Positions 21,004 to 34,900 of a stretch of 64,000 bases of DNA are shown in pieces. This DNA is from Thereva unica (Eukaryota > Arthropoda > Insecta > Diptera > Therevidae): positions 164,500,393 to 164,564,392 of the forward strand of contig OX465281.1 of NCBI GenBank assembly GCA_949987705.1, written 5' to 3'. Position 1 is the first letter of the stretch. Every line of letters begins with the position of its first letter. The notes below the pieces were generated by a model. It was not told the origin of the DNA and did not search any database. It was given only the letters and a program-made list of their open reading frames with translations. Position numbers and translations under genes: made by a program.

Positions 21004-21597
21004 ATGGTGGGAGATGGCCCTCAGATGCAGGACGTCCTCCTCAAGGCATCGGTGGCTGACGGCGCCGGTGACAGGCGGCTTATCTTAAGACGCGTGACAC
21101 CCGCATCGTCAGAGACACCTAATGCTTTCATCTATGGGCTCGACGCCGAAGATGGTGTCAGGCAAGTGCCTACCACCATCCTCACCGCTGACTCCCCATC
21201 GATTGATTTTGGGAAACCCCTCACATGGCAGGTGAAGAGATAGAAGCCTCCGAGAAGTTTACTGGGACCATTCCGACACCTCACCACGACTGGTCAACAC
21301 CCTGTTGATATCCAGGAAGGCGATGTGTCGGAGTGGCCATTTAACGGGGGCGGGTGGATAACCAGGACGTCGACCCTGTCGCATGGCCAGGCGATAGGAC
21401 GCCTGTTAGCCAAGGCGGTGCAGGATCAACGGTCAGGCCTCCACACACCCATGCTACTCAAAAACAATGAATTTAGGAAAGAAAACCGAAAAAGGAATGT
21501 AGTAAGCACTGTCCACGTGGACTCGCGCAGAGTCAGGCGGTATACGCCTGTTAACCAGACTCCGAGCCCACGTGACAAGGACTTAAAAGAGGTCTAG
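21004..21597 (+). pseudogene. Decayed reading frame of unknown origin
   Basis: Two open stretches, 21004-21243 and 21325-21597, lie in the same phase, interrupted by a TAG at 21241-21243. Composition is markedly more GC-rich than the flanks and residue use looks protein-like. No domain was recognised. It could be the N-terminal part of a LINE or a captured host exon. Confidence 0.4.
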
Positions 21598-22369
21598 GGA
21601 GGCTACCGCAAAAGATGATAATAGATGAAGTTGTGGAAGCAGAAGAAAGATAGGAAAGATGAAATAGGAAGAAGTGAAGAGGGCTAAAGCACCGCGGTAA
21701 GTACCTTCGCCCGTTAAATAGCCGGAGGGACTTGGAATTGGAAGTGAGATAGCAGAGAAGGAAGTCCACTCCTGAGTCCTCTCGCTGGTTTAAGCCACAG
21801 AATAAGTAACCAAAGGTCGGCTGTTTTTAAGAGAGAACTGATTAACAAATGCTGGCATGAGATGGAGCACAAAATAATGGAAGAAATAAATGCCGACGGG
21901 GAAAGTTAAAGGGTCACTGAGTGACAAACAGACGTGTCCATGCCAACTGACCGTTAGACTAAGGAACTCAACAAGCATTAAGCTCCTTAGCCCAACGTTG
22001 GGCGCCATTTTATGTAACTGTCTGGAGTGGGTGTGCCATAGCACGAAGTAGGAAGATAAACACATCTCAGTAAGGATGCGTAAGACTCGCTTTACACAAA
22101 AATAATTAGATAAAGGGGCAGAAAGTAGGTGACTGGGCAGGCTTGACCGCCGAGGGTGATTGCCGAAATTGTAACATCCGCTGCACCGATCGTCGGCACG
22201 ACGTGCGACGTTCATCATATAGATGGCCCCACTACTGTCATATCCATAGAATTTTTTTTATATGGCAGTGCTAAGCTCAGGAATCACCCTTTGTACTACC
22301 AGTGCGTCATGTCGTTTATCGTCATGGTGCAATGTCTAGCACAAGCTTAGTACGGGGGGGGGGGGGGGA
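21598..22369. other. Unassigned, ends in a 15-G tract
   Basis: Moderately GC-rich sequence without a clear gene. A homopolymer of 15 G lies at 22354-22368 at the boundary with the LINE remnant, where it would be the C-rich 3' end of the minus-strand LINE. Confidence 0.45.
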
Positions 22370-23445
22370 ATAGGTAAAGGGTTATGAGGGTTCGAAGGGG
22401 TGTTGGAGAAGATGACGATGAACCCTGCGTTTGAACTCTTGGATGTTGTATGATCTCGGAAATACTGGCTGCGAGAGATTATTCCACAGTCGAGTTGTTC
22501 TATTTACAAACGAATTCATATCTTGTTGAGTGCGTGAAAGGGGGAGTTGAAGAGTTGAAGGTAGAAGGAATGAGACGAGTGGGCTAATCCAGTGTTGTGG
22601 TTATAAGATTGCCGTGGAGGCAGGAGAGCGTTTATTTCGGAGGAACAGTCGCTATAATAGTAGCGATAAAATTTTGTCAGTGCTGCTACATTCCTACAGT
22701 GGCTCAAGGGGTCGATGGTGGAGCAGGCGGTGTCGTCATCAATTAATTTAAGTGCGCTTTTTTGCTCTTTATCTAACCATACCAAGGTGGTTATCGAATC
22801 GCCGCCCCAAACGAGGGAGTTGTATTCGAGAAGAGGCCGAATGTAGGATTTATAAATAACAGCACGGGCCGATGGCTGGAGGAGGAACTTGCACCTCTTA
22901 AGAAATCCCAAGCACTGGGATCCTTGTTTGGCGAATTGGAATATGTGGTCATTCTATCGCAAGTCTTTGGCTAATGTCACGCCTAAGATGTGTAGGGATG
23001 GGTCGGCCATTAGTTTAACGTCATCCACTGTTAAGGATGGTGAGGTGTTGAGCTTTTTGTTTCGAAATAAGACAGTACTTAGTTTTGGTGGAGTTGAATT
23101 CGACACGATTCTTTTTTCCCCACTCTAGAATGAGATTAATGTCGTTATTAATAGAATTGAACATTAATTCACGATCATCAAGACAGATCTGGCATGAGTC
23201 TGTCTTCTATCGTAGCTGTAAGAGTAACGTAGGATACCGTCGTCAGCAAAGCTGAGAAGTGGGTTGGAGGGGATCGAAAGTAGGTTATTTATAAAGATAA
23301 GAAATAGGGCCGGTAATAAAATTGATCCTTGGGGGACCCCCGAAGAGATAGGGTGGGGTTCAGATTTGACGGGGAAGCCAACCGTTGAATTGGCCATCAA
23401 CCAGGTAGACATCTGCCAGGAAAGCCGTCCAAAGTGACAAAACAT
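22370..23445 (-). pseudogene. 5'-truncated LINE reverse transcriptase remnant (Jockey/CR1-like)
   Basis: Upstream part (23164-23445) carries SSGVPQGSIL and SFADD, the RT motif-B and active-site regions. The downstream part (22516-22911) carries IRPLLEY and the C-terminal region of the RT. A further C-terminal block (FKRRVHRHL-like) is readable in another phase at about 22380-22520. At least two frame breaks and a missing segment at about 22912-23163 show decay. The 3' end is near the 15-G tract. Confidence 0.8.
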
Positions 23446-23573
23446 GAAAAATTCGGCTGGGACAGACGCTTATTTTGGGAAGTGCTTCGACTATTTTGAA
23501 AAGGAAAGGGGATCCATAGTGAATATTACATAACTAACGACGAAATCGCGAAGAAAACAGCTAAGAAAAACAA

Positions 23574-23801
23574 GTGCCCCTTTACCAAGTTAATGCACCG
23601 TACCACGATAGGCGATCGAAACAAAAGCAAAATCGCCCAAGTTGTACTTCGAATTGCTTCTACGTACACCGACTTATGCCGGCAAGAAATATGGCTCCAA
23701 TGAGGAGGTTGATCAAATCGTTCTATAAGAACGACATAGAAATGTTAGAGAAGCGTTGGAATGAATGTACCACTATTGAGGGAGACTATACTAATGGATA
23801 A
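23574..23801 (+). pseudogene. Possible mariner transposase C-terminal remnant
   Basis: The last residues include FYKNDIEMLEKRWNEC followed by a GDY motif, which resembles the C-terminal end of mariner-family transposases. Only about 30 residues match the pattern. No terminal inverted repeats or catalytic residues are visible. The call is tentative. Confidence 0.45.
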
Positions 23802-25388
23802 AGTTGTATATGTACCTATAAGTCGGTTTTTGTATAAGCCCTAGTGTATGTACTTTAAAAATTGGCGTGGTGAACCTTCATTTTGGGCGTAAAGAAAATA
23901 ATTTAAGGTTAGGGGTTGCTGTGGGGGTGGTTTCCGCTTCACCGATAGGGTTGATTTTGGTCTCAAGAAATACTCATAGTTTATAAATAGCCCATAAACA
24001 AAAATTTTTTGGAGTGCAACTGTGAAACCCTAAAATTTAGTAATAAGAGTTGTCCTGGGGGTAGTTTTCGATCAAGTTAGAGGGTTGACTTTATTTCCAT
24101 TTAATTCGCCATACCCAAATTAGTAAATGGCTATGTTTTTGGCAAATGTTTTTTTATATTGCGTTCATTGAGTACCTAAAAACATTTATTTCTATATGAT
24201 CCCAATGTCGTCCTATCCTAAATTTTGGCATTATATGTACGTTAAGATTGTATGTACAAAATATAATTTTTTCAAAAATTTGGAGAAATATTATTTTGAG
24301 ATATTCCAAAAACAAAAGTTACATTCTTACTAATAATACTATAGTTTTATTCTTACTAATAATACTATATTGTATATCACGTATTAAAGCCTTATTGAAG
24401 CAGAAGAAATTGGTGCTACTTTCAGCTTTCTATGTCAAATAGTTTTTGAACTAGATCAATTTAAAGATTTCAAAATTTGTTAAAATTTTAATATTTTCGA
24501 CTTTTTGAAGATTTATAACTAATAAAATGGAAGTCCAAAAATTTGAAAACTTATTTTTTTTAGTTTCCACCAGAAGAACAAATATAAAGAAATTGTTTTT
24601 CACCTTCCATTGTTTGCAGTATATATTTACGAGCTCAATATTTAATTGTTGATAAGGGGACTCTAAAATGGATAAATCCTGTAATTGCAAGTCCGAGAAT
24701 GAATTCCTTCTGTCATACGTTTTTCCTGAAAATACCAAACAATTACGATCGAATTGTTTTGAGCAGACGTACGATTTTTTATTGTGGGCGGGGAGTTAAC
24801 TTTACAAGCATTTATAAAAAGCACTTGTCCCAGATTTTAAATAAAATAAATCAAAGAATAATTACCTAAATTCGATTCTAAAATCAATCGAGTTAGCCAA
24901 TACCGAAATATCAGAAAATGAAAAAAAGTAACCAAAACCTCAACTAATCACCTATTTTAAAAATATCGCAAACCCTCTCACCAAGAATTTGAAATCAAGT
25001 GAAATTGATAGTGGATCTCAGCCAGTCATAAAAAAATACACTGAATGTTCTAAGAAATAGTTAAAATACAAAGCATCAGGGAAATCCTTCAATGTAGAGC
25101 TAGAGGCAAACGTTTGAAAAATGAGAAAGAAAGAAAGATGTCGCGAGAAACATTCTGTTGTCAGTTCCTTTCCTTGCCCCCCTAAAATTCTAGCTTCCTT
25201 ATCCACAAACTCACCGCATCTCTTGTGCTGCGGACCATGACCACGTTCGCCTCCTTGTGTAGCTAGACACTCGAATATGTTGCATGTTGCTAAGGGGGAG
25301 GCAATCTCAGAGGCCTGCCGAGGCAAAAAGCGTTCGGCTTTTTTGTTCTAGCTGTCGCATCTTTATACGGAGTATTATGTTATCTCTG
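23802..25388. other. AT-rich region, no gene seen
   Basis: No convincing coding sequence, repeat array or RNA gene was recognised. A 25-bp unit with TTCTTACTAATAATACTATA is repeated at about 24326-24372. Confidence 0.5.
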
Positions 25389-25984
25389 GTAGAGGGCTTC
25401 CTTTAACCTCAATTTCAAGCATTTAAAATAACTTCTTCGGAAGCGTGCAAAAATAAAATGCACTTAGCACAAATTTACAAAAAAAAAACTTCCATTTAAT
25501 TTCCAAAGGGGGAGAACAGAATTATCACAAATTTAATTCCACAAGGAAAAAGATTTTCGTTGAACTTAATCACCATATTAATTTTTCAAAAAAAGGAGAA
25601 AGCTTCCGTCTAACGAGATCGCGTCCACACCAGACTTCCCAATCACTTCTCTCTCGATTTTTCTTTCCCATCGCTCGACCAGGCGATTTTTCGAAAACGG
25701 CAAAAACGAGTCCCGTTATCCCGCATTCCTGATGCGTATTCTCTTGTGCATTGTTTCATGTTTGCTTGTGTGTGTTTTAAATTGAGTTATTGATATCGAG
25801 ATTGATGTTCGCTATTTTATGGTTTGTTTGTGAACGTATATTAAAGAGATTTATGGCTGTCGGATTTGATGATTGTATGTGTGTTGGTACGCATTTTTGG
25901 AAAAGGAATTATTTCCAGTGGGTTGCAATTGACTCACCGACAATGCCGGGTTGCCATTTAATATACCGGTTAAATTTGCTTAGA
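25389..25984. repeat. 600-bp direct repeat, copy 2
   Basis: Partner of 17670-18269; differs by a few substitutions and a 4-bp indel near the GGGTTGCAAT block. Flanking sequence on both sides is unrelated between the copies. Confidence 0.85.
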
Positions 25985-28340
25985 ACCGCGATCGAAATTA
26001 AAATCAAGACTCTTGGTATCGTTTTTAAAAGTTATTTTACTATCCTCAAAAAATCTCCATGTAATTGCATAATTGCAATTTAACCTGCAAAAATTCCTGT
26101 ATTGCACTTTTAGATTCCCACATGTTGGTTGCAAATATTTGCGAAAATTATCTCGCCGACGGAAAAGCTCAAATTGCTTTTGTCTTCGTCGTTTCCCGTG
26201 GAGGGAAGTATCTTATTTCAACTTGGATTTTGTCGTGAGATACATATATTTTCCGTTTAGGAGTTTTGGTTTTTTTTAAGTAAAACTTCTTTAGGGACGT
26301 TTGCTTAAAAAAATTTACATGAGAGTGAATCAATTTCATTCGTGTAACGCGCTCACACATGAAAAATCGTCAGAGCTTTCGTATAACGATGGGAAAAGGG
26401 GGGGATGGGGTACAAGAGACGATTACACTCGGGGCTGTGTGTGCAACAGTTAAAATACACTCTGCCTTACTGCATAGATTTTCTGGCATGTTAGCTACGT
26501 TGTCGCCCAGACTTTGCTTTATCTCATTATAGGAATACAAATTCACCATTCTGTAGAGGTGAATTATTTCAGATTTTTCTTGTGGTTTGGTCACTGGCCG
26601 GGCTTATGCCGCGGACACTTTAGAGTTGACTGACATGTTGGAAGCGGCATATACGACAAGAATTTTCGGGGGTGGTTTGGGTGCTTAGAATATCAAAAGG
26701 GAGTGGTGAATTAAATGTGTGAGGTACTGTTGTTTAAAATTGGCACCCACTTCCCCTTTGGTGAGATGTGCTGGACCTTTCCCCTTTTTAAATTACAATT
26801 TTTTTAACTTGCATAAATCGACGAATCGTTTATGTCAAAACATTACACTATTGTGAAAATCGTTCCTGATATGTTTTTTGGGTCGCTGATTACGAAAATC
26901 GGGGTCCCACAGTCTTAAAATATGCATGTCACCTTTAAATATGCTTAAAAACTCCCTTTTTCAAGGATTTTTGCGATAATTTTAATTAAAATCAAAAACA
27001 ATCCAATAAAATACATTTTTTGCAAATATTTATATTCAAAAGTGGTTGATTTATAACAAAGCAAATTTTATGATAAGGAATTATAGTAAAGGGCTGAAAC
27101 TATCCCTACATCGACTGAAAATATAAAGGTTTGTAAAAAATGTTTTTTCAACTTTATGCTTCGAATTCGGTTTAATCAGCCAAAATAAATTATTTTCAAC
27201 TACGCATAGAAAGAAGAATTTGAAAAAAGGTTGATTGCATATCTTTTTGCTTCCTTTAAAATTAATTGGCTCCCTAAAAGATTGTATGGGACGAAGTAAT
27301 CAGGTAATTGGCTAGGTGGCCATAAAGGGTGCCAATACCATACTCAAGTAGACTGGCACCCGTTCGCGTAGGTAAAGCGGCTCGCGTAGGTAAAGCTGCA
27401 TGTATGTGGTTAGCGGACTGCTTGGTAAAACAATACCTGGGTTTGGAATAGTCTATGCCGATGCGGATGCAATTATTAATGATCATGAATGTAGCGGGAG
27501 CGGAGCATGCATACAGCTGGTGACATATCCAAGCGTACATGCGTTCAATTCGTTGATAAATAATATAGAAGTGTGTGTATTCAAATGCGACCTGACGGAA
27601 TGTTCCATGAATGGAATGTATGCCACGCAAAGGTCGGACTACTTTTAACTTTTTCTATAATGCCGCATTCGAAATAGCACACACAAGTATGCACAACAAA
27701 CACATGCACCTTGCATGCACTCGTTACTTAGATTTTCGGGCTATGTGTGAAAGCTGGGACTGAAAAAACCATGCAATTTTATGAACCTCTGGATGCAATG
27801 CATGTACCCTTGCATATGTCACCAGCTTACTTCCATGAGGCGAATGTTTAGATTTTCGTGCCTGTGGCGGTAGTATCCATGCCTGTGGCGGAAGCGTGCA
27901 TACCCGTGTGGGATGTGCACTTATATGCTATACGTACTAGGTGCACCGCGTGTATGCTTTTAAGAAAATTAGCCAATAAAAATTATTTTTACTCGGTTAC
28001 TTTTAGGTTTTAATGTAAATAGGAATTCATAAATATTTTCAAATAGTATTTGTATCAAGTCCATCAGTAGATTCGTCAATATTCTTCCTGCATCTGTCGT
28101 TGTCCTGAATTTTCTCAAGCGTACTATAGATCCGACAGACTTTCCACTATATCTATTGCATATTACTAGCCGTTGGGCACAAAAGTTTTACTTCTCAAGT
28201 GTGGTGTTAAGCACACTCATATTTTTTTTGTTGCAAATATTGAATTTTTGAAAAAAATTCCGTTAAGGATTTTGCAATTCGTAGGAAATTTGGGAACGTC
28301 AAGTTTTTATACATAACATTCCTTCCCCCTCAGAGCAAAA
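25985..28340. other. Unassigned AT-rich region
   Basis: No gene recognised. A short tandem pair GCGTAGGTAAAGC occurs at about 27366-27391 and repeated GCATGCA-containing units at about 27690-27960. Reading frames here are short and lack recognisable domains. Confidence 0.5.
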
Positions 28341-30081
28341 GAATCGCTACGGAGTAGAGCGATTCTCGTACTCGAAGGAAGAGGTGGGGGGGGGTAGGTT
28401 GAAAGTTGTGTAATATCTAGTCGAGTAGTTTGAGGCACGTTTCGCGCTCATGATCTTCCAGATCTTGATAATTCGAGAATATATAGCGTAGGTATTGGGA
28501 GGAATTCTTTTCTCTTTCCTTTTTGCCGAACTTGAATTTTGCACGTTTTTACTTGGGTAAAAATGCCATTTTTGGGTATACCATTTTTGGGTATACTTTC
28601 GCACCTTACGTTAGAAGACGTGGTTGAGGCTGAGTTCCTTGTCCAGTTGTTTGAGGCGCGTTTCGCGCACAAGGTCCGGATCCTCATGGTCCGGGAATAT
28701 GTATCGCAGATGACGGATGGAATCGATTGCCTTTTCATTCGTTCCCAACTTCACTTTTGCCCGTTTTCCCTTGGGTATACCTTGCGGGATTGCACCATTA
28801 TTGGGTATACTTTGGAGCCTTGCGTTAGATGGCGATGGGGTACTGGCGTTCCTGAGATCGTCTGGTTGAGAGCCTGTACGATACCCACATACGTCATTAG
28901 CAATCCTTGGAGGCTTAGGGTTGTTGTTAGAGGCTAAGTGAATAGTAAGGTGTAGGCTCGTCAGGATTACTGGTTGGATGTTAACGTTGATGAGACCAAC
29001 ATACACTGTTTTTGTTCCAGTTGGCAAGAGGGAATTGGCGAGGAATACTCCTTCGCTCGGCTCGTAAGATTCACAGAGCATTTCCTCCACTAACCTTAGT
29101 GGGATAGGGACCACCATTTGAGACCGGCTTGGTAGGCGAATGGATTTCTCCAATGCCACTTTATATTTGCCTGAATTGGTCTCATAGTCGTTGAAGTTGT
29201 TTTCCAACCTTGAGCCATCTAGAGATATGCAGCTGGTATTCCTCTCTGAGGGTACTTGGGAGACACCACCGGGGTTTATCTCGGCTACTACGAGTTGAGA
29301 TTCCCTGGTTTGGGTTTGCTCCTGCTGCTCTCTAGGGTTTGACTTGGCGGGCTCATTGCGTAATGGAATTGCAATTTCTACTGGGTTGATTTCCGTGCGA
29401 GGAAGTCGCAGTGTTTTGTTTGGGCCTTCGACGTTACAATGTTTGGAAAGAAAGTCATTTCCTAACAGGCCATCGTTAGGGATTTCTGGCGTATTTCACA
29501 CAATTTGGAAGGTGCATGGGAGGGGGGCGTTGAGAATGAGGTTCCCCTGATAGCTCCCTAATGTTTTTCCTTGGCCGTATGGCGTTTGTAGTGTGCATTT
29601 TTTAGTGGGATCTGATAAGTTGGGATGTTTTAGTTTTTTATGTTTTAATATACTGACCTCAGCGCCAGTGTCCGCTGCTAGGTCGGCTTTGCCGTTAAGG
29701 CTTATGTCTAAAGGGAGAGTGACGAGTGGAACACTTGGTTCGGGCGCGTGAGGTCCCCCTTTAGTAATATTTTGAGGACTTATTGTCGGGCCGGGGTTTC
29801 TTGGTCCGACTGCGGGGAGTTTCCCGCTTGTTTTGATTCCCAGCGCTGTCTTTGATGACAGTCATCCACCGTGTGGCCACGTCTGTGGCAGAAATCACAT
29901 CTATATATTATATTAAACACTGATCTAGTGGTGTTGGCTGTTTGCTGACGGCCATTTGGTTGATGGGATTCAGTATTTATGGGCCGGTTGGTTGATTGTC
30001 GGTTAACACGCTGGTTGGAGGGTTGTTGGTCGGGGTAGCGGTAATTACCCATAGCTTGTGACCGCGGGTCTGGGTAACGGT
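28341..30081 (-). pseudogene. Gypsy-3 remnant: zinc knuckle and protease, cut by BEL-1
   Basis: Read leftwards from 30081: a Gag C-terminus with zinc knuckle C-x2-C-x4-H-x4-C (CDFCHRRGHTVDDC, within 29780-30118); then protease with DTGAEVSIL at about 29640-29670 and a flap/linker region interrupted by at least one stop near 29500; then an unusual linker of about 200 residues (28611-29207). The linker end is duplicated in diverged form at 28347-28604. The RT does not follow, so the element is truncated. Its right end is replaced by the BEL-1 5' LTR at 30082. Confidence 0.75.
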
Positions 30082-31848
30082 TGTTTAGCTCCAGCGCAGT
30101 AAATAGGGCTAAACACATTAAATTTAAATTTTTTACAAAAAAAAAAGAAAACTCACCAAATTTTCATTTTAAAATTTATTTCATTTTCCTTTTTATTTTA
30201 TTCTATTTTAATTTTTTTTTGAATATTTAATGTAAACCTAAAAAGAAAAAAATGAATTAATAAAAGTAATTTGTCAAAAATCTGATACATATACTTACCT
30301 GAATATAATACCTAAAAAAGAAACAAATAAAATTAGAATAATGAATTAAACAAAATAAATTAAATAGTAACATAAAAACCAATTTTCAACATTACAAAAA
30401 CAACAAACACGAATTCATATATGCACAACAACAACAATACATGAAGAATGAAAATAACAACAACAACAAGGAAAAACACATAATTAAATTGAAAACCAAC
30501 ATAAAATCATCACAGATAACATAAAATCAACCGATAACATATAAATTAGTACATTTCAATAGTTTTAAACACAAAACAACAAGTAATTTTAATGCAGAAA
30601 GTACAAAACCGAGGAAATAGGTTGTGTATATAAACAAACCCAATTTTCTTCGGCTTCAACACAATCAACTAATTAAGACATTGAAAAACACTGCACAGAC
30701 ACTAGTTGTACATAAAACACTTAGAATTTACCTGATAAAAGTTAATCAACCTGGTAAAAACACTTAAAACGATCGCGGCGCGCGCACCGAAACTTTGCCA
30801 GCGAATTAAACGTCAAACTTCATGTTGACGCATGAAAAAACTTCGCCGTATTATGTCATTTTTTACGACGAATTCAATGGAACTGCCATAAAAAACGATA
30901 GAAGTCTATTTTAAAAGATATTGTAAAAAAGATAGTTTTTACATAAGTCGAATAAGAGGGAAAGAGAGGCTAATTATGTAAAAATAGAGCGAGATACAAA
31001 ATAATTATGTAAACATGGATGGCGGAAGTTGAAAAAATATGAATTATAGGCATTTTCGAAATTAATAAAAACATTAGAAAAAGAAAAATATAAAATTACG
31101 TATAACATGAAAAATGCTGAAAATAATTTTAGAAATTTAACGATAATAATTAGTTCAAGGAATATTTTTGGTATAAGGACATACGAAAATTTTTGGACTT
31201 TGGTAATGCAGTTCGCCTAAGTACCACTTTCTAGGATATATAAAGCGGGTACCAACAAGGACTCAGCCTCTTTCGTCGATTGAGTTTTTCAGTGCAACCA
31301 CAATTTATATGCAATAAGGTGAAGAAATTGTATATGCTGAAAGCAGTCAAGTATTAAAATAGCACAATCAGTTAGAAATAAAACTAAAACCCAAAAAAAA
31401 ATCAAACATTGTGAGTATTCTCATGCATGCCAGAACAACTGGTGAATTTTGAGAAGTAAATGCATGTTTGATTAAGGTAAAGGAAAAGGGTGTTGGAAAT
31501 TGGTTTGAATAAAGCAAAACTAAAATTATTAAAAATAATAATATTTTACTACATGGTACTACACAGCAGATTGTGAAGGTTCTTCCACATATGCCATATT
31601 GGTAAAAGTGGAAAGAACATATGCAAAGTGTTGTGATACCACTTTAAAAACCAAAAAAAAAAGTACTAATTGATTTTTGTTACATCTAAGAACAAATTTA
31701 ATGAATAAAGATTTTATTTTTTTTAAACTAAATCAAAGCTGTTCTCATTTCTAAGTCAACCTAGAATATTAATTGCACGATCATTATCATCATATCATAA
31801 CCAGTCAAGGTGATCTACATTTCACTGGGAACAACTGGTAGGTTTAAT
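30082..31848 (+). repeat. BEL-1 5' LTR with TATA promoter
   Basis: Begins TGTTTAGC and ends GGTTTAAT. TATATAAAG at 31237-31245 is followed about 30 bp later by candidate start sites near TCAGCC and TTTTCAGTGC. An AATAAAG polyadenylation signal lies at about 31704. A splice-donor-like TTGTGAGTATT follows the promoter at about 31409. Confidence 0.9.
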
Positions 31849-31860
31849 TGGCGACACAGG
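31849..31860 (+). promoter_or_regulatory. BEL-1 primer-binding site
   Basis: TGGCGACACAGG directly follows the LTR. It starts with the expected TGG; I cannot name the primer tRNA with confidence. Confidence 0.65.
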
Positions 31861-31975
31861 TTTTATCCTTTTATCACTACGCATCAGTGATAAGGTGAAC
31901 AATCGGCAACTAAACATTTTTTGGAGGTTCCACCGAGATATCGTACAACATATTCTAGTTTGATTATATATTGAA

Positions 31976-34900
31976 ATGGAGACCAGCTCTGAAAGTAAAA
32001 AGTCAACAATGACATCTTTAAAGCAATTATACCAAACACAACGAATCCTGAAGCTACAGATAGAGAAGTTCATCGAAAATGGGAAGAAAACTGCCATAGC
32101 GAGGAGAACGCAAGGGTTCTACGAGCTTAAAATATCTGGATTAAATGCATTATGGAAGGAGTTCATAAAAAATGACATCGCAATAGACATGGCATCACTG
32201 CAAACCACACCAGATGTCTCTGAGAAGGCTGCACATGAAGCAGAGTACAACGAAGCAGAGCTCAAATACACCGAGTATATGTCGGAACTGATGGATGGAT
32301 TGAGGAAGTGCACTGCATGCACTACTACTGCCCCTATCGACAACTCTGTTCCTGTAATACCAGCATCCCAGGATATTAAATTACCAAGGATTAGTTTACC
32401 ACAATTCAACGGTGACTATGACTTATGGCGGTCTTTTCACGATGTCTATGTGTCATTAGTTCACAACAATCCTAAATTGGCTCCTGTACAGAAACTACAT
32501 TATCTGAAGGAATGTGTAGTTGGGGAAGCAGAAGCACTGCTGAGACACATCCCAACCACCAACCAGGATTATGCACCAGCATGGGCAAAGCTGAAGGAAA
32601 GATACGAGAACAAGAAGGTGTTAGTCAATCATCAATTAAGAACCTTCATGAACATACCCAAGCTGTCAACAGAAACAGCAAAAGGTATCAAGGTCTTAAT
32701 TAATACAACGTCGGAATGTCTACAACAGCTGAAGAGTCTTGACGTCGACACAAGTTCTTGGGATGTCATCCTGATTCATTTATTAGTTAAAAGATTGCCG
32801 TTTACAACATTACGCCTATGGGAAGAAGAGCAAGGAACAAATCAAGCCCTTCCAACTTATGAAGCTTTTTGCGCATTTCTTAATAATAGACTACGAATAT
32901 TAGAATCAATTGCAGATGTGGTAACATCCAAACCTACACTTCAACCGAGGCCAAGTCCAGCCAGAGGAAACACACATGCTCATCATGCACGGAAACAGAA
33001 CAATTGTCCCGCCTGCCAGCAAAAACATTTCGTCATCAAGTGCAAAAAGTATCATGAGATGAATCCTGAGACAAGATACAAGTTATTAAAAGCAGCCGGT
33101 CATTGTACAAAATGTTTGTCCACACAGCACGAAACAAATGCGTGCCCAAGTAAATACAGATGTCATAAATGTAAACAGAAGCATAACACAACACTACACA
33201 ACGAACTCAAACGAGAGAGCACTGGATCATCCAGATCCAACGACATACAGCTTCATGAAGGAGTCAGCAGGGCAAACCATTCTCCAGCAACCATGAAGAC
33301 ACCATCAGACAGCAATACTGATGAATTTAACGCAATACAATCCTTCTTAGCTACAAAAGATCATCATGCATTACTATCGACAGCATTAGTAACTGCATAT
33401 TCTGATCATGGCAGAAGGAAGATATTACGATGCCTAATAGATCCTGGTTCGGAGGCATCGTTCATCACACAAGCTGCATGCAAGCGGCTTGGCGCTATTG
33501 CCACAAACACAGCAATAGTAATCACTGGAATAGATACAAGTCCAGCAGCACAAGTAAGGCTCACATTAGAAGCACGGCGTCCTAATAAATCTACAGTAAC
33601 AGATGAATTTCTAGTCCTCAATGGGATCACCGATCCATTACCAACAAGGGTATTACGAAGAGGGAACTGGGATCATCTCAACAATATACAATTAGCAGAT
33701 CCAACATTTTGGAAGCCAGCAAATATTGACGCACTATTGGGAGCACGGATTTATGCAAAAATCGTAGAAGAAGGCATCCGACGAGGACCTGACACAGCCC
33801 CAACAGCCATAAATACAATGTTTGGATGGATTCTAGTAGGACCAACAAGCGACACGCATCTCAACCAAGTGACAGCATGCACAGTCACGACCGCAGAATT
33901 GGACTTGAGCAGGCAGCTCAAACAATTTTGGGAACAAGAAGAAGTTCCAACACAGCAGATTTTGAAACCAGAAGACGAACTCTGCCAACGTATATTTACA
34001 AAAACACATATACGAAAATCAAACGGAAGATATCAAGTAAACCTTCCTTTCATGCAGGAGCAACTACCAGCTCTAGGACAATCAAGGCCACAAGCCCTAA
34101 AACGATTTAAATCTTTACAGCACCAGTTCAGCAAAAGTACTTCATTCGAAAGGGAATATTCAAAATGCCTGGATGAGTACATCGATCTGGGACACATGGA
34201 GGCAGTCAACCCTCCTTCCAGTGAGGAAGAGCACTATTACATTCCTCACCATGCCGTTTTCAAGGAAAGCAGCACGACAAAATTAAGAGTTGTATTCGAC
34301 GCATCTGCCAAACCCACTGCTGGAGTCTCACTCAATGAGAACCTTTTGACAGGACCGACTTTACAACCTAAATTATTCGCGACCCTACTCAATTGGAGGA
34401 AATACAAGGTCGCGATGAATGCGGATATCGAGAAGATGTATCGCATGATTAACATACATCCACACCACAGAACGTTTCAGAGGATCATTTGGAGACATCC
34501 AGAAACTTCACAATTACAGGACTACCAATTAAACACTGTAACATTTGGCACTGCATGTGCCCCATATCTGGCAATCCGCACACTTCAACAGCTTGCAGAA
34601 GACGAAAGACAGAAGTGGCCTCTAGCATCCAAGGCCATATATTCCAACTTCTATGTCGACGACCTGCTAGCTGGGGCTGATAGTATCACAGAGGCAAAAC
34701 AACTACAGTCTGAGCTTCTTAGTTTAACTCGCGCAGGTGGTTTCAACTTGCGTAAATGGACAAGCAATGAACCAGAACTATTAAAGGATTTACCCGTAGA
34801 ACATCGTGAGCTAAAGGACATACTTACATTCTCAGATGACGACACGGTTAAAACTCTTGGTATCCGATGGCATCCTGGACCTGACTATTTTACATTCTCA

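Noticed and set aside
27274..27648. Overlapping frames of 118 and 82 codons on opposite strands
   Set aside because: No recognisable motif on either strand; most likely chance.
28539..28937. Plus-strand 132-codon frame
   Set aside because: Shadow of the Gypsy-3 linker on the minus strand.
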